Shown here: in pieces, positions 55,582-63,358 of the stretch
How the letters are laid out: every line of letters begins with the position of its first letter
Position numbering within the stretch: position 1 is the stretch's first letter
From: Mycolicibacterium grossiae
Lineage (GTDB): Bacteria > Actinomycetota > Actinomycetes > Mycobacteriales > Mycobacteriaceae
Direction: 5' to 3'
Assembly: GCF_008329645.1 (NCBI RefSeq)
Contig: NZ_CP043474.1
Location: 2,976,001 to 3,040,000, forward strand
Length of the DNA: 64,000 nt
The notes under the pieces: generated by a model
Database searches by the model: none
Told to the model about the DNA's origin: nothing
What the model saw: only the letters and a program-made list of their open reading frames with translations
Position numbers and translations under genes: made by a program

Positions 55582-56891
55582 ACGCCCACTCCTTCCGGTG
55601 CGGCCAGCATCGCGGCGCGCGGGTCGAACGGGCAGCCGCCGTCGAGGTGCGCGAGGTACTCGTCGCGAAAGTGCGCAATCGAGGACGTGATCGGGCTCGC
55701 CGCGCCATCTCCGAGCGCGCAGAACGACTTGCCGAGGATGGCGTCGGACACGTCGAGCAGGGTGTCCACGTCCGAGGCGTCGGCGTTCCCGGCCTCCAGA
55801 CGGGCGTAGATCTGGGTGAGCCAGTAGGTGCCCTCCCGGCACGGCGTGCACTTGCCACACGATTCGTGGGCGTAGAACTCGGTCCAGCGGCGCACCGCCC
55901 GCACCACGCACGTGGTCTCGTCGAAGATCTGCAGCGCCTTGGTGCCCAGCATCGAGCCGGCCTTGCCGACGTTCTCGTAATCCAATGGCACGTCCAGGTG
56001 TTCGGCGGTCAACAGTGGCGTCGACGAGCCGCCGGGGGTCCAGAACTTCAGCTGGTGCCCGGCGCGGACCCCGCCGGCGAGGTCGAGCAGCTCGCGCAGC
56101 GTGACCCCCAACGGTGCCTCGTACTGGCCGGGCCGCGTGACGTGCCCCGACAGCGAGTACAGCGTGAACCCGGGTGACTTCTCCGATCCCATCGACCGGA
56201 ACCACTCGGCGCCACCGCGGATCACCGCGGGGACGCTGGCGATCGACTCGACGTTGTTCACGACCGTCGGGCAGGCGTACAGGCCGGCCACCGCGGGGAA
56301 CGGCGGGCGCAGCCGGGGCTGGCCGCGCCGGCCCTCGAGCGAATCCAGCAGCGCGGTCTCCTCGCCGCAGATGTAGGCGCCCGCGCCGGCGTGCACCACC
56401 AGATCCAGGCCGACGCCGGAGCCGGCGACGTCCGGGCCGAGGTAGCCCGCCGCGTAGGCCTCCGCGACCGCGGCCTGCAGGCGGCGCAGCACCGGCACCA
56501 CCTCGCCGCGCACGTAGACGAAGGCGTGCCGGGCGCGAATGGCGTAGGCGGCGACGATGGCGCCCTCGATCAGCACGTGCGGCGTGGCCAGCAGCAGCGG
56601 CATGTCCTTGCACGTCCCGGGCTCGGACTCGTCGGCATTGATCACCAGGTAGTGCGGCTTGGCCGCCGCCCCCTCCGCGCCTTGCGGAATGAACGACCAC
56701 TTCTGCCCGGTCGGGAACCCCGCCCCGCCGCGGCCGCGCAGGCCGGACTCCTTCACCAGCGCGATGACGTCGTCGGGTGCCATGCCGAGCGCCGTGGTCA
56801 GCGCGTCGTAACCGCCGTGGCGGCGGTAGGCGTCCAGCGTCCAGGACGACGGCTCGTCCCAGTAGCGGCTCAGGACCGGGGTGAGCGTCAC
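55578..56891 (-). CDS. nuoF: NADH-quinone oxidoreductase subunit F
   Basis: 437 residues. NuoF binds NADH and FMN. Motifs: [20 protein letters not shown] (NADH/FMN glycine-rich loop), [53 protein letters not shown], and the N3 cluster ligands [13 protein letters not shown] with [12 protein letters not shown] 56891 overlaps the nuoE stop as GTGA. Confidence 0.96.
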   Translation of the reverse strand: MTLTPVLSRYWDEPSSWTLDAYRRHGGYDALTTALGMAPDDVIALVKESGLRGRGGAGFPTGQKWSFIPQGAEGAAAKPHYLVINADESEPGTCKDMPLLLATPHVLIEGAIVAAYAIRARHAFVYVRGEVVPVLRRLQAAVAEAYAAGYLGPDVAGSGVGLDLVVHAGAGAYICGEETALLDSLEGRRGQPRLRPPFPAVAGLYACPTVVNNVESIASVPAVIRGGAEWFRSMGSEKSPGFTLYSLSGHVTRPGQYEAPLGVTLRELLDLAGGVRAGHQLKFWTPGGSSTPLLTAEHLDVPLDYENVGKAGSMLGTKALQIFDETTCVVRAVRRWTEFYAHESCGKCTPCREGTYWLTQIYARLEAGNADASDVDTLLDVSDAILGKSFCALGDGAASPITSSIAHFRDEYLAHLDGGCPFDPRAAMLAAPEGVGV

Positions 56892-57733
56892 GGGCGGCTG
56901 CCGTTCCTCGGCGGCACGTCGGCCGATGGGGCGGGCGCGGGCTCCTCGCGCACCGCCTCGGCAGCCATCTTCTCCTGGTCCGGGGCATCGACGGCCGCGG
57001 TGGCGGCGCCGGGCTCGGGTGCGGTCATGCCGTGCTCGCGTGCCACCGTCAGCCCGGCGAGCGTTGCCGCACCGGGCAGAGTGTCGTTGGCGCCGGGCCG
57101 TTGATCGGGGAACCCCGCGAGGATGCGGGCCGTCTCGCGGAACGTGCACAGCGTCGCGCCCCGGGTGGGGGTCACCGGACGACCGTCGCGCAGCGCATCC
57201 ACCACGTCCCGTGCGGAGTCGGGCGTCTGATCGTCGAAGAACTCCCAGTTGACCATCATCACCGGGGCGTAGTCGCACGCCGCGTTGCACTCGACGTGCT
57301 CGAGGGTCACCCGCCCGTCGGCGGTGGTCTGTCCGGCGTGCAGTCCCAGGTGCTGTTGCAGGGCGTCGAGGATGGCGTCACCGCCCATCACCGCGCACAG
57401 CGTGTTCGTGCAGACGCCCACCAGGTAGTCGCCGGTGGGGGTGCGCCGGTACATCGAGTAGAAGGTCGCGACGGCCGTCACCTCGGCCGCGCTCAGCCCG
57501 AGTCGCTCACCGCAGAAGGCGATTCCGGCAGGGGTGAGGTAGCCGTCCTCGGCCTGCACCAGGTGCAGCAGGGGCAGCAGCGCCGACCGCGGCTGCGGGT
57601 ACCGGCCGATGATCTGCGCGGCGTCGCGAGTCAGCCGCTCGACGACGTCGACCGAATACGACTGCGGTCCTCGCGAGATGGGCGGCCCGGGTTCGTCGGG
57701 GCGGGGGCCGAGCCGCAATTCCACCGCCGTCAC
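56888..57733 (-). CDS. nuoE: NADH-quinone oxidoreductase subunit E
   Basis: 281 residues from GTG 57733. N1a 2Fe-2S ligands in [15 protein letters not shown] and [17 protein letters not shown]. The N-terminal [54 protein letters not shown] is standard; the C-terminal Ala/Pro-rich tail of about 70 residues is longer than in E. coli. The frame is open upstream through the duplicated 30-bp unit as far as 57808, which would add [10 protein letters not shown] twice, but homologues start near [12 protein letters not shown], so GTG 57733 is preferred. It overlaps the stop of the mini-ORF as GTGA. Confidence 0.93.
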   Translation of the reverse strand: MTAVELRLGPRPDEPGPPISRGPQSYSVDVVERLTRDAAQIIGRYPQPRSALLPLLHLVQAEDGYLTPAGIAFCGERLGLSAAEVTAVATFYSMYRRTPTGDYLVGVCTNTLCAVMGGDAILDALQQHLGLHAGQTTADGRVTLEHVECNAACDYAPVMMVNWEFFDDQTPDSARDVVDALRDGRPVTPTRGATLCTFRETARILAGFPDQRPGANDTLPGAATLAGLTVAREHGMTAPEPGAATAAVDAPDQEKMAAEAVREEPAPAPSADVPPRNGSRP

Positions 57734-57792
57734 ACGAGTCTCCTCTTCGCGCGAGCGCTCATCAAAAGTCTCCTCTTCGCGCGAGCGCTCAT
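57730..57792 (-). CDS. 20-codon mini-ORF bridging nuoD and nuoE
   Basis: ATG 57790-57792 is part of the TGATG that ends nuoD, and the TGA at 57730-57732 overlaps the nuoE GTG as GTGA. The frame encodes two copies of a ten-residue unit, [10 protein letters not shown] then [10 protein letters not shown]. All other nuo junctions are overlapping, so translating this mini-ORF would keep the chain of coupled translation unbroken across the only gap. Each copy also contains AAGAGGAG, a ribosome-binding site for nuoE. The peptide is very basic; an independent function is not evident. Confidence 0.5.
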   Translation of the reverse strand: MSARAKRRLLMSARAKRRLV

Positions 57793-57794
57793 CA
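57737..57794. repeat. Exact tandem duplication, 30-bp period, between nuoD and nuoE
   Basis: Bases 57737-57764 and 57767-57794 are identical (28 bp, period 30). The duplicated unit includes the nuoD stop region TGATGAGCGC and the AAGAGGAG ribosome-binding site. The period is a multiple of three, so both the mini-ORF and the upstream extension of the nuoE frame stay open. Confidence 0.9.
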
Positions 57795-59096
57795 GCGGTC
57801 CACCCCACCCATCACCGGATCGATCGACGCCACCGCCGCGATCGCGTCGGCGACCATCCCGCCCTCGCACATCGCCGCCACCGCCTGCAGATTCGTGAAC
57901 GACGGGTCGCGGTAGTGCACGCGGTAGGGGCGGGTGCCACCGTCGCTGACCATGTGCACGCCGAGTTCGCCGCGCGGCGACTCCACGGCCACGTACACCT
58001 GGCCGGCGGGCACCCGGATGCCCTCGGTGACGAGCTTGAAGTGGTGGATGAGCGCCTCCATCGAACCGCCCATGATCTTCGCGACGTGCTCACCGGAGTT
58101 GCCCAGGCCGTCGGGCCCGAGCGTCAGGTCGGCCGGCCACGCGAGCTTGCGGTCGGTCAGCATCACCGGACCGGGTCGCAGCCGGTCCAGGCACTGCTCG
58201 ACGATCTTGATCGACTCCCGCATCTCCTTGACCCGAATGAGGTAGCGGCCGTAGGAGTCGCACCGGTCGTCGGTGACGACGTCGAACTCGTAGTGCTCGT
58301 AGCCGCAATACGGCTGGGCGCGTCGGAGGTCGTGCGGCAGCCCGGTGGAGCGCAGCACCGGACCGGTGATGCCGAGCGCCATGCACCCGGTCAGGTCGAG
58401 GTAGCCGACGCCGACGGTGCGCGCCTTCCAAATGTAATTCTCGTTGAGCAGATTCTCCATGTCGCGCAACCGCTTCGGCAGCAGCGCCAGCAGCTCGCGC
58501 AGCTGCGGCAGCGCTTCGTCGGGCAGGTCGGCGGCCAGCCCGCCGGGCCGGACGTAGGCGTGGTTCATCCGCAACCCGGTGATGGTCTCGAACACCGACA
58601 GGATCAGCTCGCGCTCCCGGAACCCGAAGAACATGGCCGACATCGAGCCGAGTTCCATGCCGCCGGTGGCCAGCGCCACCAGGTGGCTGGAGATCCGGTT
58701 GAGTTCCATCAGTAGCACCCGGATGACGGTGGCGCGTTCGGGGATGTCGTCGGTGACGCCGAGCAGGGCCTCGACGCCGAGGCAGTACACCGTCTCGTTG
58801 AAGAAGGGGGAGAGGTAGTCCATCCGGGTGACGAACGTGACGCCCTGCGTCCAGGTGCGGTACTCGAGGTTCTTCTCGATCCCGGTGTGCAGGTACCCGA
58901 TTCCGCAGCGCGCCTCGGTGATCGTCTCGCCCTCGATCTCGAGGATGAGGCGCAGCACGCCATGGGTGGAGGGATGCTGTGGGCCCATGTTGACGACGAT
59001 GCGGTCACCGGCGTCCGCCGCGTCGCGCGCGGCGGCGACGACCTCGTCCCAATCCTCGCCGCCGACGGTCACGACGGTCTCGCGCTGATCGGTCAT
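57792..59096 (-). CDS. nuoD: NADH-quinone oxidoreductase subunit D
   Basis: 434 residues, separate from NuoC. The 49-kDa-type subunit that forms the quinone site with NuoB. Motifs: [27 protein letters not shown] (His residues of the quinone site), [59 protein letters not shown] and the C-terminal [16 protein letters not shown]. The start ATG 59096 overlaps the nuoC stop by one base (TGATG). Confidence 0.96.
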   Translation of the reverse strand: MTDQRETVVTVGGEDWDEVVAAARDAADAGDRIVVNMGPQHPSTHGVLRLILEIEGETITEARCGIGYLHTGIEKNLEYRTWTQGVTFVTRMDYLSPFFNETVYCLGVEALLGVTDDIPERATVIRVLLMELNRISSHLVALATGGMELGSMSAMFFGFRERELILSVFETITGLRMNHAYVRPGGLAADLPDEALPQLRELLALLPKRLRDMENLLNENYIWKARTVGVGYLDLTGCMALGITGPVLRSTGLPHDLRRAQPYCGYEHYEFDVVTDDRCDSYGRYLIRVKEMRESIKIVEQCLDRLRPGPVMLTDRKLAWPADLTLGPDGLGNSGEHVAKIMGGSMEALIHHFKLVTEGIRVPAGQVYVAVESPRGELGVHMVSDGGTRPYRVHYRDPSFTNLQAVAAMCEGGMVADAIAAVASIDPVMGGVDR

Positions 59097-59773
59097 CAGT
59101 GGTACGCCCTCCGCTCGTCGGGCGGCGGGATCTTCGCGCCGTGGTACTCCACCGGGATGCCGCCGAGGGGATAGTCCTTGCGCTGCGGGTGGCCCACCCA
59201 GTCGTCGGGCATCTCGATGCGCGTCAGCGCGGGATGACCGTCGAACAGGATGCCGAAGAAGTCGTAGGTCTCGCGCTCGTGCCAGTCGGTCGTCGGGTAC
59301 ACCGGGTACAGCGAGGGGATGTGCGGGTCGGCGTCGGGGGCGGCCACCTCGACCCGCAGCCGGCGGTTGTGCGTGATGGACATCAGCGGGTACACCGCAT
59401 GCAGTTCGCGGCCGGCGTCGGCCGGGTAGTGCACGCCCGAGACCCCGAGGCACAGCTCGAATCTCAACGCCGGATCGTCCCGCAACGCCTGCGCCACGGT
59501 CCGCAGGTGCGCCCGCCGCACCTCGATCTCGAGTTGGCCGCGGAACACCACCACGCGCTCGACCGCGGCGGCGAAGGTCTCCTCGCCGAGTGCGGCGGCC
59601 AGCGCGTCGACCACCTCGTCGAAGTAACCGCCGTACGGCCGCGGCGTGCTGCCGGGCAGGGCGACCTCGCGGACGAGGCGGCCGTAGCCGGACGTGTCAC
59701 CGCTGCCGCGCACGCCGAACATGCCGCGCCGCGTGCCGATCACCTCGCGGTCCGGATCGTCGGTATCGGTCAT
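59096..59773 (-). CDS. nuoC: NADH-quinone oxidoreductase subunit C
   Basis: 225 residues. The 30-kDa-type subunit. Family signature: [47 protein letters not shown] near the C-terminus; the N-terminal region [58 protein letters not shown] is the mycobacterial type. ATG 59773 overlaps the nuoB stop as ATGA. Confidence 0.96.
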   Translation of the reverse strand: MTDTDDPDREVIGTRRGMFGVRGSGDTSGYGRLVREVALPGSTPRPYGGYFDEVVDALAAALGEETFAAAVERVVVFRGQLEIEVRRAHLRTVAQALRDDPALRFELCLGVSGVHYPADAGRELHAVYPLMSITHNRRLRVEVAAPDADPHIPSLYPVYPTTDWHERETYDFFGILFDGHPALTRIEMPDDWVGHPQRKDYPLGGIPVEYHGAKIPPPDERRAYH

Positions 59774-60327
59774 GGGCGCAGCAGTCCGGTGAACTCGATG
59801 GTGGGACGGGACGCGAGCGCGGCCTGCTCGGCGGCCGCGACCACCTCGGCACGGTGGACGCCGAGCGGCATCTCGGCGATCTTGGCGTGCAGGGCGAGGA
59901 TCGCGTTGAGTAGCATCTCCGGGCGGGGCGGGCAGCCGGGGAGGTAGACGTCGACCGGCACCACGTGGTCGACGCCCTGCACCACGGCGTAGTTGTTGAA
60001 CATGCCGCCCGAGGACGCGCAGACCCCCATCGCGAGAACCCATTTGGGCTCTGCCATCTGGTCGTACACCTGTCGCAGGACCGGGGCCATCTTCTGGCTG
60101 ACCCGACCGGCGACGATCATCAGGTCGGCCTGGCGCGGGGTGGCCGAGAATCGCTCCATGCCGAACCGGGCGATGTCGAACCGAGGCCCAGCGGTGGCCA
60201 TCATCTCGATCGCGCAGCACGCCAGGCCGAAGGTGGCCGGCCACAGCGACCCCTTCCGGACGTAGCCCGCGACCTTCTCCACCGTGGACAGCAGGATGCC
60301 GCCGGGCAGCTTCTCCTCTAGTCCCAC
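59770..60327 (-). CDS. nuoB: NADH-quinone oxidoreductase subunit B
   Basis: 185 residues from GTG 60327, chosen because homologues begin [41 protein letters not shown]. NuoB holds cluster N2, the last iron-sulfur cluster before quinone; ligands are the CC in LACCAIEMM, Cys in [18 protein letters not shown] and Cys in LPGCPPRPE. The start lies 10 nt inside the nuoA 3' end. Confidence 0.96.
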   Translation of the reverse strand: MGLEEKLPGGILLSTVEKVAGYVRKGSLWPATFGLACCAIEMMATAGPRFDIARFGMERFSATPRQADLMIVAGRVSQKMAPVLRQVYDQMAEPKWVLAMGVCASSGGMFNNYAVVQGVDHVVPVDVYLPGCPPRPEMLLNAILALHAKIAEMPLGVHRAEVVAAAEQAALASRPTIEFTGLLRP

Positions 60328-60692
60328 GTCAGACCCCCGCGCCGCCACACGTAGGCGTAGGCGACGAACACCGTGAGCATGAACAGCAGCATCTCGATCA
60401 CCGCGAAGAGGCCGAGCGCATCGAAGGACACGGCCCACGGGTAGAGGAAGACGATCTCGATGTCGAAGACGATGAACAGCATCGCCACCAGGTAGTACTT
60501 GACCGGGAACCGCTGGCCGGTGGCCTGCCCATTGGGCGAATGGGGATCGATCGGCTCGATGCCGCACTCGTAGGCCTCGAGTTTCGCGCGGTTGTAGCGG
60601 CGTGGGCCGATCAGGACCGCGATGCCGACCGAACCGACCGCGAAGACCGCAGCGATCGCCCCGATGACCAGGATGGGTATGTAGGAATTCAT
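60318..60692 (-). CDS. nuoA: NADH-quinone oxidoreductase subunit A
   Basis: 124 residues, three membrane helices. Motifs [50 protein letters not shown] are the ND3 signature, with the conserved Cys on the loop that moves between active and deactive states in other systems. It is the first gene of the operon; ATG 60692 follows a leader of about 40-50 nt if the -10 TAAGCT (60742-60747) is used. Confidence 0.95.
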   Translation of the reverse strand: MNSYIPILVIGAIAAVFAVGSVGIAVLIGPRRYNRAKLEAYECGIEPIDPHSPNGQATGQRFPVKYYLVAMLFIVFDIEIVFLYPWAVSFDALGLFAVIEMLLFMLTVFVAYAYVWRRGGLTWD

Positions 60693-60724
60693 ACCGCCGT
60701 GTCGCTCCCTCGTTGGGCTGTCGA

Positions 60725-60740
60725 TGTGAGCTACGACACA
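60725..60740. promoter_or_regulatory. CRP-like palindrome at the nuo promoter
   Basis: TGTGA-GCTACG-ACACA differs in one base from the TGTGA-N6-TCACA consensus of CRP-type regulators, including mycobacterial Crp. On the minus strand it lies directly downstream of a -10-like TAAGCT (60742-60747), where binding would be expected to repress. Confidence 0.5.
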
Positions 60741-60741
60741 G

Positions 60742-60747
60742 CTTAGC
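60742..60747 (-). promoter_or_regulatory. -10-like TAAGCT for the nuo operon
   Basis: Minus-strand TAAGCT about 50 nt upstream of nuoA, next to the CRP-like site. No good -35 was seen. The rest of the 201-bp gap up to 60893 holds a weak hairpin (GGGTG-TCGTG-CACCC, about 60870-60884) after the receiver-protein gene and no gene. Confidence 0.35.
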
Positions 60748-60893
60748 CTCGTTAACGGATCGCCCGGAGCATTTTGGCGAGGATCGCGTGTTCGGCCCTT
60801 CGTCCGGCACCGCCGCGGCGCTCAAGACGAAGACGCAACGCGCTCAGTTCATTTCGCGCCGTCCACGCAGGGTGTCGTGCACCCGCGGTGTCG

Positions 60894-61307
60894 TCAGTCG
60901 ACCAGCGTGCGCAGCACCCCGGCCACGGCCTCGCCCAGCGCGATCGGGTCGATGGGGTGCGGCACCGCCGCCTCGGCGCGCGACCACGAGGCCAGCCAGG
61001 CGTCGTCGCGCCGGCCGGTCAGCACCACGATCGGCGGGCAGTGCGCCACCTCGTCCTTGAGCTGCTTGGCCACGCCCATGCCGCCGGCCGGGGTGGCCTC
61101 GCCGTCGAGGACGGCGACGTCGATGCCGCCGGCGTCGATGGTGCTGACCACGACGGGGGCGGTGGCGACCTCGAGGTAGGTCAGCTCGGGCAGGTCCGGG
61201 TGCACGCGGCTGCCCAGCGCCCACCGCACCTGATCGCGGACGCGCGCGTTGTCGCTGTAGACGAGGATCCGGATGGGGTCTGCTGCGGCGTCGCGCGCGG
61301 GGGACAC
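60894..61307 (-). CDS. Atypical receiver-domain (response regulator) protein, Rv3143-like
   Basis: 137 residues, a lone receiver domain with no output domain. IRILVYSDNARVRDQV supplies one acidic pocket residue, VAVLDGEATPAGG the phospho-acceptor Asp, and PIVVLTGRRDD the Thr; the usual Lys before the PxDP motif is His here (VPHPIDPIALGEAV). A lone receiver gene just upstream of nuoA is also found in M. tuberculosis (Rv3143 beside the nuo genes), so a link to complex I or respiratory control is plausible. GTG 61307 has TAGCAT 7 nt upstream (leaderless). The same strand as nuo, but 201 bp away with own promoter. Confidence 0.85.
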   Translation of the reverse strand: MSPARDAAADPIRILVYSDNARVRDQVRWALGSRVHPDLPELTYLEVATAPVVVSTIDAGGIDVAVLDGEATPAGGMGVAKQLKDEVAHCPPIVVLTGRRDDAWLASWSRAEAAVPHPIDPIALGEAVAGVLRTLVD

Positions 61308-61314
61308 CTCGGTG

Positions 61315-61320
61315 ATGCTA
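61315..61320 (-). promoter_or_regulatory. -10 hexamer TAGCAT, leaderless receiver-protein gene
   Basis: On the minus strand TAGCAT is followed by 7 nt and GTG 61307. Confidence 0.5.
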
Positions 61321-61363
61321 CGACCGGCGTGCGCTCACCGCGGCGAGTTCGCGTACCCGGTGG

Positions 61364-61394
61364 TTGACCTCAACGATGGTTGAGGTCCGACACT
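61364..61394 (+). promoter_or_regulatory. SoxR/MerR-like promoter with 19-bp spacer and perfect palindrome
   Basis: TTGACC (61364-61369) and GACACT (61389-61394) are separated by 19 bp, and the spacer holds a perfect palindrome, GACCTCAAC-GATG-GTTGAGGTC (61366-61387). The core CCTCAA-N6-TTGAGG is the SoxR-box half-site arrangement. Long spacers with central palindromes are the hallmark of MerR-family activated promoters. ATG 61401 follows 6 nt after the -10, so the transcript is probably leaderless. Confidence 0.75.
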
Positions 61395-61400
61395 GGCGTC

Positions 61401-62027
61401 ATGACCACTCCAGCCATGCACCGCTTCAACGAGGCCTACCTGTCGCACACCGCTCCGTGGGTGATCGGCGAGCCGCAGCCCGCCATCGTCGCCCTGGAAC
61501 GCAGCGGTCGGCTACGGGGCCGCATCCTCGACGCGGGCTGCGGCCTCGGCGAACACACGATCCTGCTCGCCGCCCTCGACTACGACGTCCTGGGCATCGA
61601 CTACGCACCCGAGGCCGTCGAGCAAGCGCGCGCCAATGCCCGCGCCAAGGGCGTCGACGCCCGTTTCGAGGTGGCCGACGCGACCGCGTTGCCCGCCGAC
61701 GGCGGGTACGACACGGTGCTCGACAGCGCGCTGTTCCACGTCTTCGCCGGCGACGACCGTGGGGCGTACGTGGCGAGCCTGCACGGCGCGCTGCGACCCG
61801 GCGGCACGGCCCACGTGCTGGCGTTGTCCGACACCGGTCGCGGCTTCGGTCCGGCCGTCGGCGAGGACGACGTCCGATCCGCGTTCGCCCACGGGTGGGA
61901 CCTCGAGGCCCTGGAGGCCACCACCTACCGCGGCGTGGTCACGCACTGGCACGCCGAGGCCCTCGGGTTGCCGATCGGCACGGTCGTCGACGAGCCGGCG
62001 TGGCTTGCGCGGGCGCGGCGTCGCTGA
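61401..62027 (+). CDS. Class I SAM-dependent methyltransferase
   Basis: 208 residues from ATG 61401. SAM motifs: RILDAGCGLGEHTILLAALDYDVLGIDYAPEAVEQARANA (motif I DAGCGLGEH, acidic residue in GIDYAP), EVADATALPADGGYDTVLDSALFHVF and LHGALRPGGTAHVLALSD. The N-terminal FNEAYLSHTAPWVIGEPQPAIV resembles methyltransferases of the thiopurine/tellurite-resistance-like group, which act on small toxic molecules. The substrate is unknown. Its SoxR/MerR-type promoter suggests induction by redox-active or toxic compounds, so a detoxifying role is a reasonable inference. Confidence 0.85.
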   Translation: MTTPAMHRFNEAYLSHTAPWVIGEPQPAIVALERSGRLRGRILDAGCGLGEHTILLAALDYDVLGIDYAPEAVEQARANARAKGVDARFEVADATALPADGGYDTVLDSALFHVFAGDDRGAYVASLHGALRPGGTAHVLALSDTGRGFGPAVGEDDVRSAFAHGWDLEALEATTYRGVVTHWHAEALGLPIGTVVDEPAWLARARRR

Positions 62028-62048
62028 CAGCACTGCGCGCGCTTGGCG

Positions 62049-62381
62049 CTACTCCTGGTCGTAGCCGGGATGGGCGACGGCGAGCCGGCGCAGCACCAGA
62101 GCGCGCAACACCGCGGTGACCTCACCGCCGTGCCCGTCGAGGTCGCCGCGGCGGATGGCGGCGGCCAGCGCCGCCTCGTCGGGGTAGCCCAGCAGTTCCG
62201 GGGGCGCCGCGCCGCGGGCGTCGTCGAGCAGCTCGCGCTCGACGGTCCGCAGCGCGTTGGCCGCGACCCGGACGTGGAAACCGACCGCCCCGTCGGTGGC
62301 CTCTCGCACCTCGGTCTCGAGGAACTCGGCGACCGCGGCCACCAGTTCGGCGGCGGTCGGCCTGCCGTGCCAGCCGGTCAC
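62049..62381 (-). CDS. DUF6285 protein, LvaB-like
   Basis: 110 residues. WHGRPTAAELVAAVAEFLETEVREATDGAVGFHVRVAANALRTVERELLDDARG and the C-terminal VLRALVLRRLAVAHPGYDQ match a small helical family (DUF6285) that is regularly next to phosphotransferase-family genes. In the Pseudomonas levulinate pathway, a small protein of similar size (LvaB) is needed for the phosphotransferase LvaA to phosphorylate 4-hydroxyacyl-CoA; that this protein is its counterpart is inference. GTG 62381 overlaps the phosphotransferase stop by 4 nt. Confidence 0.8.
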   Translation of the reverse strand: MTGWHGRPTAAELVAAVAEFLETEVREATDGAVGFHVRVAANALRTVERELLDDARGAAPPELLGYPDEAALAAAIRRGDLDGHGGEVTAVLRALVLRRLAVAHPGYDQE

Positions 62382-63358
62382 GCCGACTCCAGCAGCGCAA
62401 GCAGGTCGTACTCGGTCTCGCACACCCGCCTGCCGATGGCGGCCAGCTCCACCGACCGGGTGGCGCCGGACAGGTGGCGCTCCACCTGATAGCGGCAGAT
62501 GACGCCCCACCGCAGGGTGGACAGCACCAGCCACCAGTGCATCGCGCCGCGGTCCAGCGTCGTGCCGGATGCGTCCTCGTAGGCCCGCAGCAGGTCCTCG
62601 ACGCTGCCGAGGCCGCCGGCGCCGAGGGCGGGCGGCGCGCCGAACCGCCACGCCCGGATGCAGAACCAGGCGAGGTCCTCGTACACCTCGCCGGCGTGGG
62701 TCAGTTCCCAGTCCAGCACCGCGGCCAGCCGGGCGGGTGCGGTTGCGGTGTCGACGATGAGGTTGCCCATCCGAAAGTCGCCGTGCACCAGCACCTTCGG
62801 CGATGGGGCGGGCCGGTGTGCGGCGAGCCACCGGAACGCCCACTCGAAGGTCGCGGTGGTGTCGCCCATCGCGTCGAGCTGCCCGTGCGATTCGCCGAGC
62901 GGCTCGGCGTCGGTCAGCCCGATGCCGGTGGGATCGGCGCGGTGGATCGCGGCCATCGCCCGGGCGCACTGCGACAGCAGGTCCGCCCGCGACGCGTCGT
63001 CGATGGCGCGCTGGATCCGGCGCACGATGGTCTCGCCGGCGACGAAGTCGCACACCAGGAACGGGCTGCCCAGCGTCGCGGTGGAGTCCGACGCCACCAG
63101 GACGCGGGGCACCGGCGCGCCGGCGGCGGCGGCACGGGTGAGGGCGGCGGCCTCCAGCTCCATGCCGGCGTGGATCTCCTCGGGCGGGCCGACGCGCAGG
63201 ATCAGCGGCCGTCGTCGGTCGGTGGTCACGGCGTCGAACGCCCACGTCGCCCGGCTGGCGCCGCCGGTGAGGACGCGCAGCCCCTCGATGCCCACGTCGC
63301 CGAGCGCGGGGGCCAGGGCGGCGCCCAGTGCGCGGGCCAGCGCGTCGCCGCCGATCAT
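62378..63358 (-). CDS. Phosphotransferase family (APH-fold) protein, LvaA/ACAD10-kinase-like
   Basis: 326 residues. Kinase-fold features: LTGGASRATWAFDAVTTDRRRPLILRVGP, catalytic loop KVLVHGDFRMGNLIVD and metal Asp in LAAVLDWELTHAGEVYEDLAWFCIRAW. Proteins with this exact HGDFRMGN..DWELTHxGxxxEDLAW pattern sit next to, or are fused with, acyl-CoA dehydrogenases (human ACAD10/ACAD11, bacterial LvaA-LvaC) and phosphorylate the 4-hydroxyl of hydroxyacyl-CoA so that it can be removed. Here it lies between the dehydrogenase and the DUF6285 gene with 4-nt overlaps on both sides, which strongly supports joint function. Confidence 0.87.
   Translation of the reverse strand: MIGGDALARALGAALAPALGDVGIEGLRVLTGGASRATWAFDAVTTDRRRPLILRVGPPEEIHAGMELEAAALTRAAAAGAPVPRVLVASDSTATLGSPFLVCDFVAGETIVRRIQRAIDDASRADLLSQCARAMAAIHRADPTGIGLTDAEPLGESHGQLDAMGDTTATFEWAFRWLAAHRPAPSPKVLVHGDFRMGNLIVDTATAPARLAAVLDWELTHAGEVYEDLAWFCIRAWRFGAPPALGAGGLGSVEDLLRAYEDASGTTLDRGAMHWWLVLSTLRWGVICRYQVERHLSGATRSVELAAIGRRVCETEYDLLALLESA

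Noticed and set aside
57734..57808. Extended NuoE N-terminus through the duplicated [10 protein letters not shown] repeat
   Set aside because: Homologous NuoE proteins begin near [12 protein letters not shown], and GTG 57733 overlaps the preceding stop with a ribosome-binding site at good spacing.
60870..60884. Terminator hairpin GGGTG-TCGTG-CACCC after the receiver-protein gene
   Set aside because: Only a 5-bp stem and no T-tract; too weak to call.
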